Shown here: positions 16,963 through 24,371 of the stretch, in pieces
How positions within the stretch are numbered: position 1 is the stretch's first letter
Layout of the letters: every line of letters begins with the position of its first letter
Origin: Martinezella rhizogenes
GTDB lineage: Bacteria; Pseudomonadota; Alphaproteobacteria; Rhizobiales; Rhizobiaceae
NCBI RefSeq assembly: GCF_007002745.1
Contig: NZ_SGNY01000005.1
Coordinates: 248,001 to 312,000 of the forward strand
Length of the DNA stretch: 64,000 nt
Direction: 5' to 3'
The notes under the pieces: generated by a model
The model's input: only the letters and a program-made list of their open reading frames with translations
Databases searched by the model: none
What the model was told of the DNA's origin: nothing
Position numbers and translations under genes: made by a program

Positions 16963-16978
16963 AGATTGTCAACAATCT
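16963..16978. promoter_or_regulatory. Palindromic operator-like site next to the GntR gene
   Basis: AGATTGT (16963-16969) and ACAATCT (16972-16978) form a perfect 7-bp inverted repeat around CA. Its 12-base core ATTGTCAACAAT is identical to 7665-7676. It is 79 bases from the GntR start and 37 bases upstream of the flavin-reductase-like start, next to AT-rich sequence (TAATATTG, TACTATAA) that could hold the promoter. This matches the expected autoregulatory site of an FCD-type GntR protein. Confidence 0.65.
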
Positions 16979-17014
16979 GAAATAATATTGTGTACTATAA
17001 ACAGGGCAGTTGTC

Positions 17015-17644
17015 ATGGAATTCGACTTCACCACGCTCGAGCCGCAGAGCCGTTACCGTCTGCTGACGAATTTTATCGGTCCCCGGCCGATTGCGCTCGT
17101 CACGACGCGTTCTGCTGCCGGCCACAACAATGCGGCGCCGATGAGCTTTTTCAACGTTTTCTCCCATGATCCGCCGATCGTCGTCCTCGGTATCCAGCCG
17201 CGGGTGACGGGCGAGGAGAAGGACACGATGGTCAATATTCGCCGCACCGGCGAATTCGTCATCAACATGGTGGACATGGCCCTGTCGGAACAGATGCTCG
17301 TCTGCGGCCTCGGCTTCGACAGCGAGGTGGACGAACTTTCCATGGCGCGGCTGACCGCGACCCCCTGTAACAAGATCGATGCAAGCTTTGCGGCGGAATC
17401 ACCCTGCGCGTTCGAGTGCCGGGTGGAGCGTCTGATCGATTATCCGCGCCGCACGCTGGTTCTGGGTGAGGTCGTGCATATGCATGTGCACAAGGATTGC
17501 CTCGATGAAGAGGGGCGTTATGTCGATCCGGACCGCTACCAGCCGATCGCACGTCTTCACGCCGACAATTACATTACTTCGGACCGCCAGTTCGTCCTCA
17601 AGGCGCCAGCGATTACCGACTTCATCAAGCCAGATGGCGCGTGA
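17015..17644 (+). CDS. Flavin-reductase-like FMN-binding protein
   Basis: A 209-residue cytoplasmic protein of the flavin reductase-like (DIM6/NTAB, split-barrel) family. The hallmark N-terminal stretch is RPIALVTTRSAAGHNNAAP followed by MSFFNVFSHDPPIVVLG; NIRRTGEFVINMV and a central SEQMLVCG segment come later. These proteins bind FMN and either supply reduced flavin to a monooxygenase or act as small oxidoreductases. No partner monooxygenase is present in this window, so a direct redox role or a distant partner is possible. It is followed after 22 bases by the racemase-like gene and sits under the GntR operator. Confidence 0.85.
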   Translation: MEFDFTTLEPQSRYRLLTNFIGPRPIALVTTRSAAGHNNAAPMSFFNVFSHDPPIVVLGIQPRVTGEEKDTMVNIRRTGEFVINMVDMALSEQMLVCGLGFDSEVDELSMARLTATPCNKIDASFAAESPCAFECRVERLIDYPRRTLVLGEVVHMHVHKDCLDEEGRYVDPDRYQPIARLHADNYITSDRQFVLKAPAITDFIKPDGA

Positions 17645-17666
17645 AGGTCCTGAAAGGCTTACCCCG

Positions 17667-18383
17667 ATGCATATTCGCCTGATCAACCCGAACTCTACGG
17701 CCTCTATGACGGCGCAGGCGCTCGACAGTGCCTTGCGCGTCAAACACATGGATACGAAAATTTCCGCTGCAAATCCCCTCGATACGCCCGTCAGTATCGA
17801 AGGTGGAGCGGATGAGGCGCTGGCCGTTCCGGGCCTGCTGCAGGAAATCCGCAAGGGTGAACAGCTGGGCGTTAACGCCTATGTCATTGCCTGCTTTGAC
17901 GATCCGGGACTGCATGCTGCCCGCGAAGTGGCGCGCGGGCCGGTCATCGGCATCTGCCAGGCCGCCGTGCAGGTGGCCATGACGATCAGTCGCCGATTTT
18001 CCATCATCACCACCCTGCCGCGTTCGATCCCCATCATCGAGGACCTTGTCGGCAACTATGGGGCGGAGCGGCATTGCCGCAGGGTTCGTGCCATCAATCT
18101 GCCGGTGCTTGGTCTCGAAGAAGACCCTCTCGCCGCTGAAATGATGCTGATCCGCGAGATCGAAGCGGCCAAGAAGGAGGATGCGGCGGAAGCGATCATC
18201 CTTGGATGCGCCGGCATGTCGGCTCTGTGCGACAGGCTGCGCGAGGCAACCGGCGTGCCTGTTATCGATGGGGTTACAGCGGCGGTGAAACTGGCAGAGG
18301 CGCTGGTGGGGGCAGGTTACAGCACTTCGAAGGTCAATGCCTATGATTATCCGCGCATCAAGGAAGCCATGCTGGTTGCCTGA
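17667..18383 (+). CDS. Asp/Glu/hydantoin racemase family protein
   Basis: A 238-residue cytoplasmic protein of the Asp/Glu/hydantoin racemase family. It starts with the characteristic MHIRLINPNSTASMT and carries the paired catalytic cysteine regions VIACFDDPGL and LGCAGMSALC. The two cysteines act as acid and base on the chiral carbon. Hydantoin racemases make 5-substituted hydantoins available to stereospecific hydrolases, while relatives isomerise maleate or allantoin. With three amidohydrolase-like proteins and an importer under the same putative regulator, a cyclic ureide or hydantoin-like substrate is plausible, though not shown. A convergent terminator follows at 18400-18430. Confidence 0.87.
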   Translation: MHIRLINPNSTASMTAQALDSALRVKHMDTKISAANPLDTPVSIEGGADEALAVPGLLQEIRKGEQLGVNAYVIACFDDPGLHAAREVARGPVIGICQAAVQVAMTISRRFSIITTLPRSIPIIEDLVGNYGAERHCRRVRAINLPVLGLEEDPLAAEMMLIREIEAAKKEDAAEAIILGCAGMSALCDRLREATGVPVIDGVTAAVKLAEALVGAGYSTSKVNAYDYPRIKEAMLVA

Positions 18384-18399
18384 GCCGGGGGACGGCATA

Positions 18400-18430
18400 C
18401 GGTTTCGGGCAATTTGGATGCCCGAAACCG
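18400..18430. terminator. Convergent-gene terminator hairpin
   Basis: CGGTTTCGGGCA (18400-18411) pairs perfectly over 12 bp with TGCCCGAAACCG (18419-18430), loop ATTTGGA. It lies between the stop codons of the racemase-like and DUF992 genes and can serve both strands. No long T-run follows. Confidence 0.7.
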
Positions 18431-18448
18431 CGCCATTTTCGACCTGAA

Positions 18449-18955
18449 TTAGCGGACGTGCTTCAATTGCAGGCGTGATACGCCCGCTGCGATGTTCACG
18501 CCAGTGCCAACCTCCGCGCTGATTGGCTGAAGCGCGAAATTCTTGGCGTTGCCGCCGATCAGGGCGTTTGCGCCAATACCGATGCCGACAGAGGCTGCGG
18601 CGGAGGCGCCGACGTAGTCGCCGCCAAGCGCACCGTCGCCGATGCGGCTTGCCGCCGTGTTGAACACGATCCAGCTCATATAGGTCTTGCCCGTCACGCC
18701 GATATCGAGGCCGAGCTTGCCGATGGTGCCGGTGTAACGCTCGGTCTTGCCGGAACGCTGGCGAAACTGGCAATCGACATTTTTGCTGGAACCGATCACA
18801 AGTCCGACCCCGCCGGCGATTTCGCAGGACAGGGTACCGACACGTTCCTTCTGGACGGTTTCAGTCGCACGCTTCGAGTTATGCTTGGTTTCGGCTGAAG
18901 CGAGCGGGGCAAGTGCCAGGGTTGCGATGGCGGTTGCGAGAACGAACTTCTTCAT
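18449..18955 (-). CDS. DUF992-family exported protein
   Basis: A 168-residue protein with a clear signal peptide (MKKFVLATAIATLALAPLAS, cleavage after ASA). The mature part matches DUF992: LSCEIAGGVGLVIGSSKNVDC, then YTGTIGKLGLDIGVTGKTYMSW and a glycine-rich YVGASAAASVGIGIGANALIGG. Two cysteines about 20 residues apart may form a disulfide. The function of the family is unknown; it is widespread in Rhizobiales and periplasmic. Its start overlaps the stop of the upstream BON-like gene (ATGA), and GGAG lies nine bases upstream. Confidence 0.85.
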   Translation of the reverse strand: MKKFVLATAIATLALAPLASAETKHNSKRATETVQKERVGTLSCEIAGGVGLVIGSSKNVDCQFRQRSGKTERYTGTIGKLGLDIGVTGKTYMSWIVFNTAASRIGDGALGGDYVGASAAASVGIGIGANALIGGNAKNFALQPISAEVGTGVNIAAGVSRLQLKHVR

Positions 18956-19275
18956 TGTTTATCACTCCTGTTATTGTTGACGAGGTGGAGGCGCGGGGAG
19001 GCCGCGTCCAGCCTGATCGACGGCCGCTGGCGGATCGCCAGATCGGCGATGATGGGTCGCGATGCGAAACATTCGGCTATGATAACCGCCCGTTCGAAGG
19101 CAGAGAGTGTTTCAACTTCGCCTGTAAGGACGATGCACCCATCAGAAGAACTGACGGAGATGCAGCTGTTTTCCTGCCCGTCCGCATAGGCGATCAGTGC
19201 CTGCAAGGCAGCGCACAGGCTGATCTCCTGGGGATTGCATCCCGGTGCCGTGTCTGCGTTCCATGAAAGCATCAT
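18952..19275 (-). CDS. Small BON-domain-like protein
   Basis: A 107-residue protein. Its middle (SVSSSDGCIVLTGEVETLSA followed by FERAVIIAECF) has the beta-alpha-beta rhythm of a BON domain (OsmY/nodulation), a module thought to bind phospholipid or other envelope ligands. No signal peptide is evident from ATG 19275, which is chosen for its GGGAGG site; ATG 19299 would add eight residues. The stop overlaps the DUF992 start, so the two are translationally coupled. Assignment rests on pattern only, and a single BON copy without an export signal is unusual. Confidence 0.6.
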   Translation of the reverse strand: MMLSWNADTAPGCNPQEISLCAALQALIAYADGQENSCISVSSSDGCIVLTGEVETLSAFERAVIIAECFASRPIIADLAIRQRPSIRLDAASPRLHLVNNNRSDKQ

Positions 19276-19306
19276 CGTGAAACCTCCCGCCTTGAACATT
19301 GACGGA

Positions 19307-19486
19307 TCACTTCAGAGCTTTGGCGATGGCGTCCTTCGCCCGGCCAAGTTTCTCCTGTGCGTGGCCGGCCACTTTTTCGGCCCTGCCTTCCGCCTCAAGT
19401 CGCCCATTGCCGGTGATTTTTCCGGTCGCTTCCTTGATGGTGCCCTTAGCCTGGCGGGCAATGCCTTCGATACGGCTTTTGTCCAT
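19307..19486 (-). CDS. CsbD-like stress protein
   Basis: A 59-residue protein beginning MDKSRIEGIARQAKGTIKEA and continuing with KITGNGRLEAEGRAEKV, matching the CsbD family of small, charged, lysine- and glycine-rich proteins that accumulate in general stress. The ATG follows a strong GGAAGGAG site. It heads the leftward group CsbD-like, BON-like, DUF992; the gap to the BON-like gene is only about 31 bases, so co-transcription is likely. Confidence 0.85.
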   Translation of the reverse strand: MDKSRIEGIARQAKGTIKEATGKITGNGRLEAEGRAEKVAGHAQEKLGRAKDAIAKALK

Positions 19487-19626
19487 GATGCACTCCTTCC
19501 ATCGTTGGATCGTGCCGCTGCTGACAACGGCATGATGGGAAGGTAGTGCGGCGCAATGGCGTGAAGCAGAGCATTTTCTACTAGTTGAACTGGTATAAAG
19601 TGACCTATTTTCGCAAAAGCGGGCCG

Positions 19627-21105
19627 CTATTTTTCCCTGCGGCCGGAAAAGCCCCGTTCGCGTGCCCAGATAACCGCGGCGGTCCGGCGGTTCACGCCGA
19701 TCTTGCCATAAAGCGACGCGATGTGATTGCGGATGGTGTGCTTGGAAAGATGAAGTCTGTCGCTCATTTCCCTGTCGCTGCACCCGTCACAGATCAGCGA
19801 CAGGATTTCCTCCTCGCGATCCGTCAGGTCCTTCAGCGATGCCGACGGCGTCGCGCTGCGCGCGTTCTGCCGCAGTCCCGCCAGTCTTTCGACGACGGTT
19901 CTGCTGAACCATGAGGTATCGGTCATCACGCTTTCGATCGCTTCGATCAGTTCATTCTCCGAGCGTCTGCGCTCGGTCACGTCCTGTATCGCCCAGATGA
20001 CACATTGCTGGTCGTTGATCTCGGCGCGTTCGGCAGAAACGATGCATTCGGCCGTGCCGCCATCGCGCAGCTTCATGCGCATATTTTCGTTGCGGATGGG
20101 GATGTTGTCCTTCAGCCGCTTCTCAATATCCCGGCGCGCCGCCACATCTTCCCAAAGTCGCAATTCGCCGGCGGTTTTTCCCACCACTTCCGGCTCCTTG
20201 CGGCCGCATAGCTGCAGGAAGGCGTCGTTGACTTCAGTCAGCACGAAATCCTCCAGCCGCGAAACGGCAGCGGGTGCGGGCGAAAGGCGGAAAGACTTGA
20301 AGAACCGTTCCTCGCTCTGGCGCAGCGCGTTCTGTGCCCTGCGACGCCCGTCAAGATCGGCGAAGGTGAAGAGCATGCAGGGCTCTTCGGCAACCGCGAT
20401 GGTTTCGCCGGCGACGATCACCAGCCTGTCGCCTCCCGGTATGGGGATGAGCGCCTCCCGCTGACGGATGATCCTGCCCTCATGCAGCCGCTTCAGCGCG
20501 TCCTCGCCGGTGTCGCATTCGGAAAACAGTCCAAGCTCCTCGACGCTCACGCCGATAATCTCCTCACGCGTGAAGCCGGTCATTTCAAGAAAGCCCTGAT
20601 TGACGCGGATGAAACGCTCGTCTTCCAGCCGGCAGATCAAGCCCGGGGCAGGGTTGGCATTAAAGGCGCTTTCAAAGCGGGCTTCGGCCTCGAAACGGGG
20701 TGTCTCATCCCGGATGATGACGACGAGAACATCGGGCCTGGCACCCGCATCCTCAAGAACGAGGCCACGTATCGTATGGACCCAGCACTCCTCCTCATTG
20801 CCGCTCGGCGACACTTCAACCGTCACGTCGTCAAAATCATCGCCGGCCAGAAGACGCTCAAGCGGATATTGTCCCTCCTCGAGCAGATGGTTGTTGCGAT
20901 AACGAAGCGTGAAATTGCGCCTGTAGGCCGCGGCATCCTCTCCCAGATCCGCAAGTGCCTCGATCCGGTGCATACGAAGTGCCGCCCTGTTTGCCCAGGC
21001 AATCGTTCCGTCGTTCTCGAGCAGGATCAAGCCGTCGCTCAGCCCGGCGATCAGATTCTGCAATACCAGCCGGTTGATCTTTGGAACCTCTGCGATCGCG
21101 TCCAT
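19627..21105 (-). CDS. PAS-domain LuxR-type transcriptional regulator
   Basis: A 492-residue cytoplasmic regulator. Three PAS-like modules occupy about residues 10-125, 130-245 and 255-375 (the last ends with VIWAIQDVTERRRSENELIE). A LuxR/FixJ-type helix-turn-helix covers about 425-490 (LTDREEEILSLICDGCSDRE, then LSKHTIRNHIASLYGKIGVN). There is no receiver or kinase domain, so signals are presumably perceived by the PAS modules directly. ATG 21105 follows GGGGGAAGC. It is divergent from the LysR gene and downstream of the CsbD-like group's promoter side; a role in stress-linked control is possible but unproven. Confidence 0.87.
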   Translation of the reverse strand: MDAIAEVPKINRLVLQNLIAGLSDGLILLENDGTIAWANRAALRMHRIEALADLGEDAAAYRRNFTLRYRNNHLLEEGQYPLERLLAGDDFDDVTVEVSPSGNEEECWVHTIRGLVLEDAGARPDVLVVIIRDETPRFEAEARFESAFNANPAPGLICRLEDERFIRVNQGFLEMTGFTREEIIGVSVEELGLFSECDTGEDALKRLHEGRIIRQREALIPIPGGDRLVIVAGETIAVAEEPCMLFTFADLDGRRRAQNALRQSEERFFKSFRLSPAPAAVSRLEDFVLTEVNDAFLQLCGRKEPEVVGKTAGELRLWEDVAARRDIEKRLKDNIPIRNENMRMKLRDGGTAECIVSAERAEINDQQCVIWAIQDVTERRRSENELIEAIESVMTDTSWFSRTVVERLAGLRQNARSATPSASLKDLTDREEEILSLICDGCSDREMSDRLHLSKHTIRNHIASLYGKIGVNRRTAAVIWARERGFSGRREK

Positions 21106-21295
21106 GCTTCCCCCGATATCCTGATCCTTGACCCGATTATAACGCATGGTTGCGGCAAGTGTTGCAATGAGGTCCTGCCTGTGTTTCCGCGATCCGGCAG
21201 TCTCCTGTTGTTGTCGGATTTGCGACGAGGCGCGTCAGGCACTAGTGTCCGGTTGCGTGCTGTCGCGCGCAGCGACACTTGTCATGGGAGGACGC

Positions 21296-22231
21296 ATGAT
21301 CGACAAGCTGGAGTTTTTCATCGCATTGGCGCGCGCGGAGCATTTCGGGCGGGCCGCGGAGGAATGCGGTATTTCGCAGCCCAGCCTCTCGGCGGCGATC
21401 CGGCAACTGGAGGATCAACTGGGTGTCGTTCTGGTGGTGCGCGCCGCCCGTTATCAGGGGCTGACGCCGGAGGGCCAGCGTGTGCTGGAATGGGCGCGCC
21501 GCATCGTTGCCGATACGCGCACCATGCGCGAGGAAATGCGCGCCGCCCGCAAGGGCCTGGCCGGCCATATCCGCCTTGCGGTCATTCCCACCGCGCTTGC
21601 GATGGTGCCGCGATTGACGGAACCGTTTCAGGCGCGCCATCCGGATGTTACCTTTTCCGTGACGTCACGTACCTCGCTTCAGGTCTTGAGCCAGATCGAG
21701 AATCTCGAGATCGATGCGGGAATCAGCTATCTCGACAATGAGCCGCTGGGGCGGGTGACGACGGTGCCGCTTTATTCGGAGCGATATCACCTGATCGCAG
21801 CGGCCGGAACGCCTTTGGCCGATCAGGAAAGCGTTACCTGGAGGCAGGTTGCCGGTCTTAGGCTATGCCTATTGACTTCGGACATGCAGAACCGCCGTAT
21901 CATCAACAAGCACATGGCGGAAGCGGGTGTGGAGGTGAAACCTACGCTCGAATCCAATTCGATGATCGTGCTTTTTTCCCATATTCGGACCGGACAATGG
22001 GCTTCAATAATGCCGCGTAACATAGCGGAATCATTTGGTTTTCCAAAGCAGATAAAAATGATCCCAATCATCGAGCCCGATGCCGAGCATCTCGTGGGGT
22101 TGATTGCGACTTACCGCGAACCGCATACGCCGCTGGTTTCGGCGCTTCTTCATGAGGCGCGGCAGCGCGCTTCGGAGCTGGTTTTTGATAGGAAATCCCT
22201 ATCGAGCGACGGAAACACCGTATTGACCTGA
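21296..22231 (+). CDS. LysR-family regulator, probable activator of the formate dehydrogenase operon
   Basis: A 311-residue LysR-type regulator. The N-terminal helix-turn-helix is in HFGRAAEECGISQPSLSAAI, with the linker TPEGQRVLEWARRI, and an effector-binding domain covers about residues 90-295. ATG 21296 follows GGGAGGAC. It is encoded in the same direction and 103 bases upstream of fdsG. LysR regulators (FdsR) accompany soluble NAD-dependent formate dehydrogenase operons in other proteobacteria, so control of fds in response to formate is the natural inference. Confidence 0.87.
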   Translation: MIDKLEFFIALARAEHFGRAAEECGISQPSLSAAIRQLEDQLGVVLVVRAARYQGLTPEGQRVLEWARRIVADTRTMREEMRAARKGLAGHIRLAVIPTALAMVPRLTEPFQARHPDVTFSVTSRTSLQVLSQIENLEIDAGISYLDNEPLGRVTTVPLYSERYHLIAAAGTPLADQESVTWRQVAGLRLCLLTSDMQNRRIINKHMAEAGVEVKPTLESNSMIVLFSHIRTGQWASIMPRNIAESFGFPKQIKMIPIIEPDAEHLVGLIATYREPHTPLVSALLHEARQRASELVFDRKSLSSDGNTVLT

Positions 22232-22334
22232 TCCTGCCGCTCTCGCCATTCTCGCTGTCAATGCAGGGGCTGCGAAAGGGCTGAAAATGTCCTTCTCGCC
22301 ATCCTTGCCCCTGTCGGTTTGGGAGGACTGGCTT

Positions 22335-22814
22335 ATGAATATCCAGGCGGTTGCCGCAGATGAGGCGGCCCGTGTTTCCGCGGTTATTGACGACTTTATT
22401 CACCTCGAAGGGCCGATGCTGCCCATCCTGCACGCGGTTCAGGAAGAATTCGGCTACATTCCCGAAAGCGCCAAGCAGATCATCGCCTCTGCACTGAATG
22501 TGTCGCGGGCGGAGGTGCATGGGGTCGTAACCTTCTATCCGGATTTTCGTGATCATCCTTCCGGCCGACATGTCTTGAAGCTCTGTCGCGCCGAGGCTTG
22601 TCAGTCGATGGGTGGCGAGCCTCTGGCGGATACCATCAAGTCCCGGCTCGGCCTTGACTGGCACGAAACCGCCGCTGACGGCTCCGTCACGCTGGAACCG
22701 GTTTTCTGTCTCGGGCTTTGTGCGCAGGCGCCGGCCCTGATGCTGGACGGCGAAGTCCATGCCCGCCTTGACGAGGACTGTCTTGGCGACATTCTGACGG
22801 AGGCGCGCCGATGA
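22335..22814 (+). CDS. fdsG: NAD-dependent formate dehydrogenase gamma subunit
   Basis: A 159-residue NuoE-like thioredoxin-fold subunit that carries a [2Fe-2S] cluster. The four ligands are visible as CRAEAC (C-x4-C) and CLGLC (C-x3-C). The N-terminal region YIPESAKQIIASALNVSRAE with GVVTFYPDF is typical of this family. ATG 22335 follows GGGAGGA at a spacing of about eight. It relays electrons next to FdsB in the soluble Mo formate dehydrogenase that oxidises formate to CO2 with NAD. Its stop overlaps the fdsB start by four bases. Confidence 0.92.
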   Translation: MNIQAVAADEAARVSAVIDDFIHLEGPMLPILHAVQEEFGYIPESAKQIIASALNVSRAEVHGVVTFYPDFRDHPSGRHVLKLCRAEACQSMGGEPLADTIKSRLGLDWHETAADGSVTLEPVFCLGLCAQAPALMLDGEVHARLDEDCLGDILTEARR

Positions 22815-24367
22815 GTGTCACCGTTTTTGTTCCCGGCGATTCCGCCGCGCTTGCCGTTGGTGCAAACCGTGTTGCCGACGCCATTGCCCGGGAGGCGGCC
22901 AGCCGCAATCTTGATGTGCATGTTGTCCGCAACGGTTCGCGCGGCATGCTCTGGCTCGAAGTGCTGGTCGAAGTGCGCACCGACCACGGCCGCATCGCCT
23001 ACGGGCCGGTGAACGCCGGCGACGTCGCCTCGCTTTTCGATGCGGATTTTCTGACTGGCGGCGAGCATCGTCTCTGTCTCGGGCCGACCAAGGACATCCC
23101 GTTCCTGAAAAGCCAGACGCGTCTGACATTTGCGCGCTGCGGCGTCACTGATCCATTGTCGCTTGAGGATTATCGCGCCTATCAGGGCATGAAAGGCCTC
23201 GAAAAAGCCGTCGCCATGGCGCCGCTCGACATCGTCGCCCAGGTGACCGAAAGCGGCCTGCGCGGACGCGGCGGCGCAGGTTTCCCCACGGGCATCAAAT
23301 GGAAGACCGTTGCCGATGCGGTGGCCGACCAGAAATATATCGTCTGCAATGCGGACGAGGGCGATAGCGGCACCTTCGCCGACCGCATGATCATGGAAGG
23401 CGATCCCTTCGTGCTGATCGAAGGCATGGCGATTGCCGGCCTTGCCGTTGGTGCGACGAAGGGCTTCATCTATACGCGCTCGGAATATCCACACGCGATC
23501 AAGGTCATGGAGCAGGCAATCGAGATCGCCCGCCGTGAAGGCATCATCGGCGCCTCTGTCCTCGGTTCCGGGCGGGCCTTTGATCTCGAAGTGCGCATGG
23601 GTGCCGGCGCCTATGTCTGCGGCGAGGAAACATCACTTCTCAACAGCCTGGAAGGCAAGCGCGGCACCGTGCGTGCCAAGCCGCCGCTACCCGCCCTGCA
23701 GGGCCTGTTCGGAAAACCCACCGTCGTCAACAATGTGATTTCGCTGGCATCCATTCCGGTCATCATGGATCTGGGTGCCGCTTTCTATCGCGATTTCGGC
23801 GTTGGCCGTTCGCATGGCACGATCCCCATCCAGCTTGCCGGAAACATCCGGCATGGCGGGCTTTACGAGACAGCCTTCGGCCTGCCGCTCGGCCAGCTGG
23901 TCAATGATATCGGTGGCGGCACGATCACCGGACGTCCCGTCAAGGCGGTGCAGGTGGGCGGTCCGCTCGGCGCTTATTTCCCGGTTTCGCTGTTCGACAC
24001 GCTCTTCGACTATGAAGCCTTTACGGCGGCTGGTGGCCTTATCGGGCATGCCGGTATCGTGGTTTTCGATGATACCGCCGATATGCTGCATCAGGCCCGG
24101 TTCGCGCTGGAATTCTGCGCCGTTGAAAGCTGCGGCAAGTGCACGCCCTGTCGCATCGGCTCGACGCGCGGCGTCGAGACGGTTGACAGGATCGCGCTCG
24201 GAATCGAGCGGGAGAAGAACACCGCGCTCCTCGCTGACCTCTGCGAGACCATGAAATTCGGTTCGCTTTGTGCGCTTGGCGGCTTCACGCCCTATCCCGT
24301 CATGAGCGCGCTCCGGCATTTCCCTGATGATTTTGCCCCCATCCCACGTGTTGAAGCGGCGGAGTAA
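22811..24367 (+). CDS. fdsB: NAD-dependent formate dehydrogenase beta subunit
   Basis: A 518-residue NuoF-like diaphorase subunit. The NADH-binding glycine-rich loop is GLRGRGGAGFPTGIKW, the FMN segment is CNADEGDSGTFADR with YVCGEETSLLNSLEG, and the [4Fe-4S] ligands are in ESCGKCTPCRIGS. The N-terminal roughly 110 residues resemble a fused NuoE-C-terminal-like thioredoxin domain. It reduces NAD with electrons from formate. It is coupled to fdsG by a four-base overlap and is followed by fdsA after four bases. Confidence 0.94.
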   Translation: MSVTVFVPGDSAALAVGANRVADAIAREAASRNLDVHVVRNGSRGMLWLEVLVEVRTDHGRIAYGPVNAGDVASLFDADFLTGGEHRLCLGPTKDIPFLKSQTRLTFARCGVTDPLSLEDYRAYQGMKGLEKAVAMAPLDIVAQVTESGLRGRGGAGFPTGIKWKTVADAVADQKYIVCNADEGDSGTFADRMIMEGDPFVLIEGMAIAGLAVGATKGFIYTRSEYPHAIKVMEQAIEIARREGIIGASVLGSGRAFDLEVRMGAGAYVCGEETSLLNSLEGKRGTVRAKPPLPALQGLFGKPTVVNNVISLASIPVIMDLGAAFYRDFGVGRSHGTIPIQLAGNIRHGGLYETAFGLPLGQLVNDIGGGTITGRPVKAVQVGGPLGAYFPVSLFDTLFDYEAFTAAGGLIGHAGIVVFDDTADMLHQARFALEFCAVESCGKCTPCRIGSTRGVETVDRIALGIEREKNTALLADLCETMKFGSLCALGGFTPYPVMSALRHFPDDFAPIPRVEAAE

Positions 24368-24371
24368 GACC

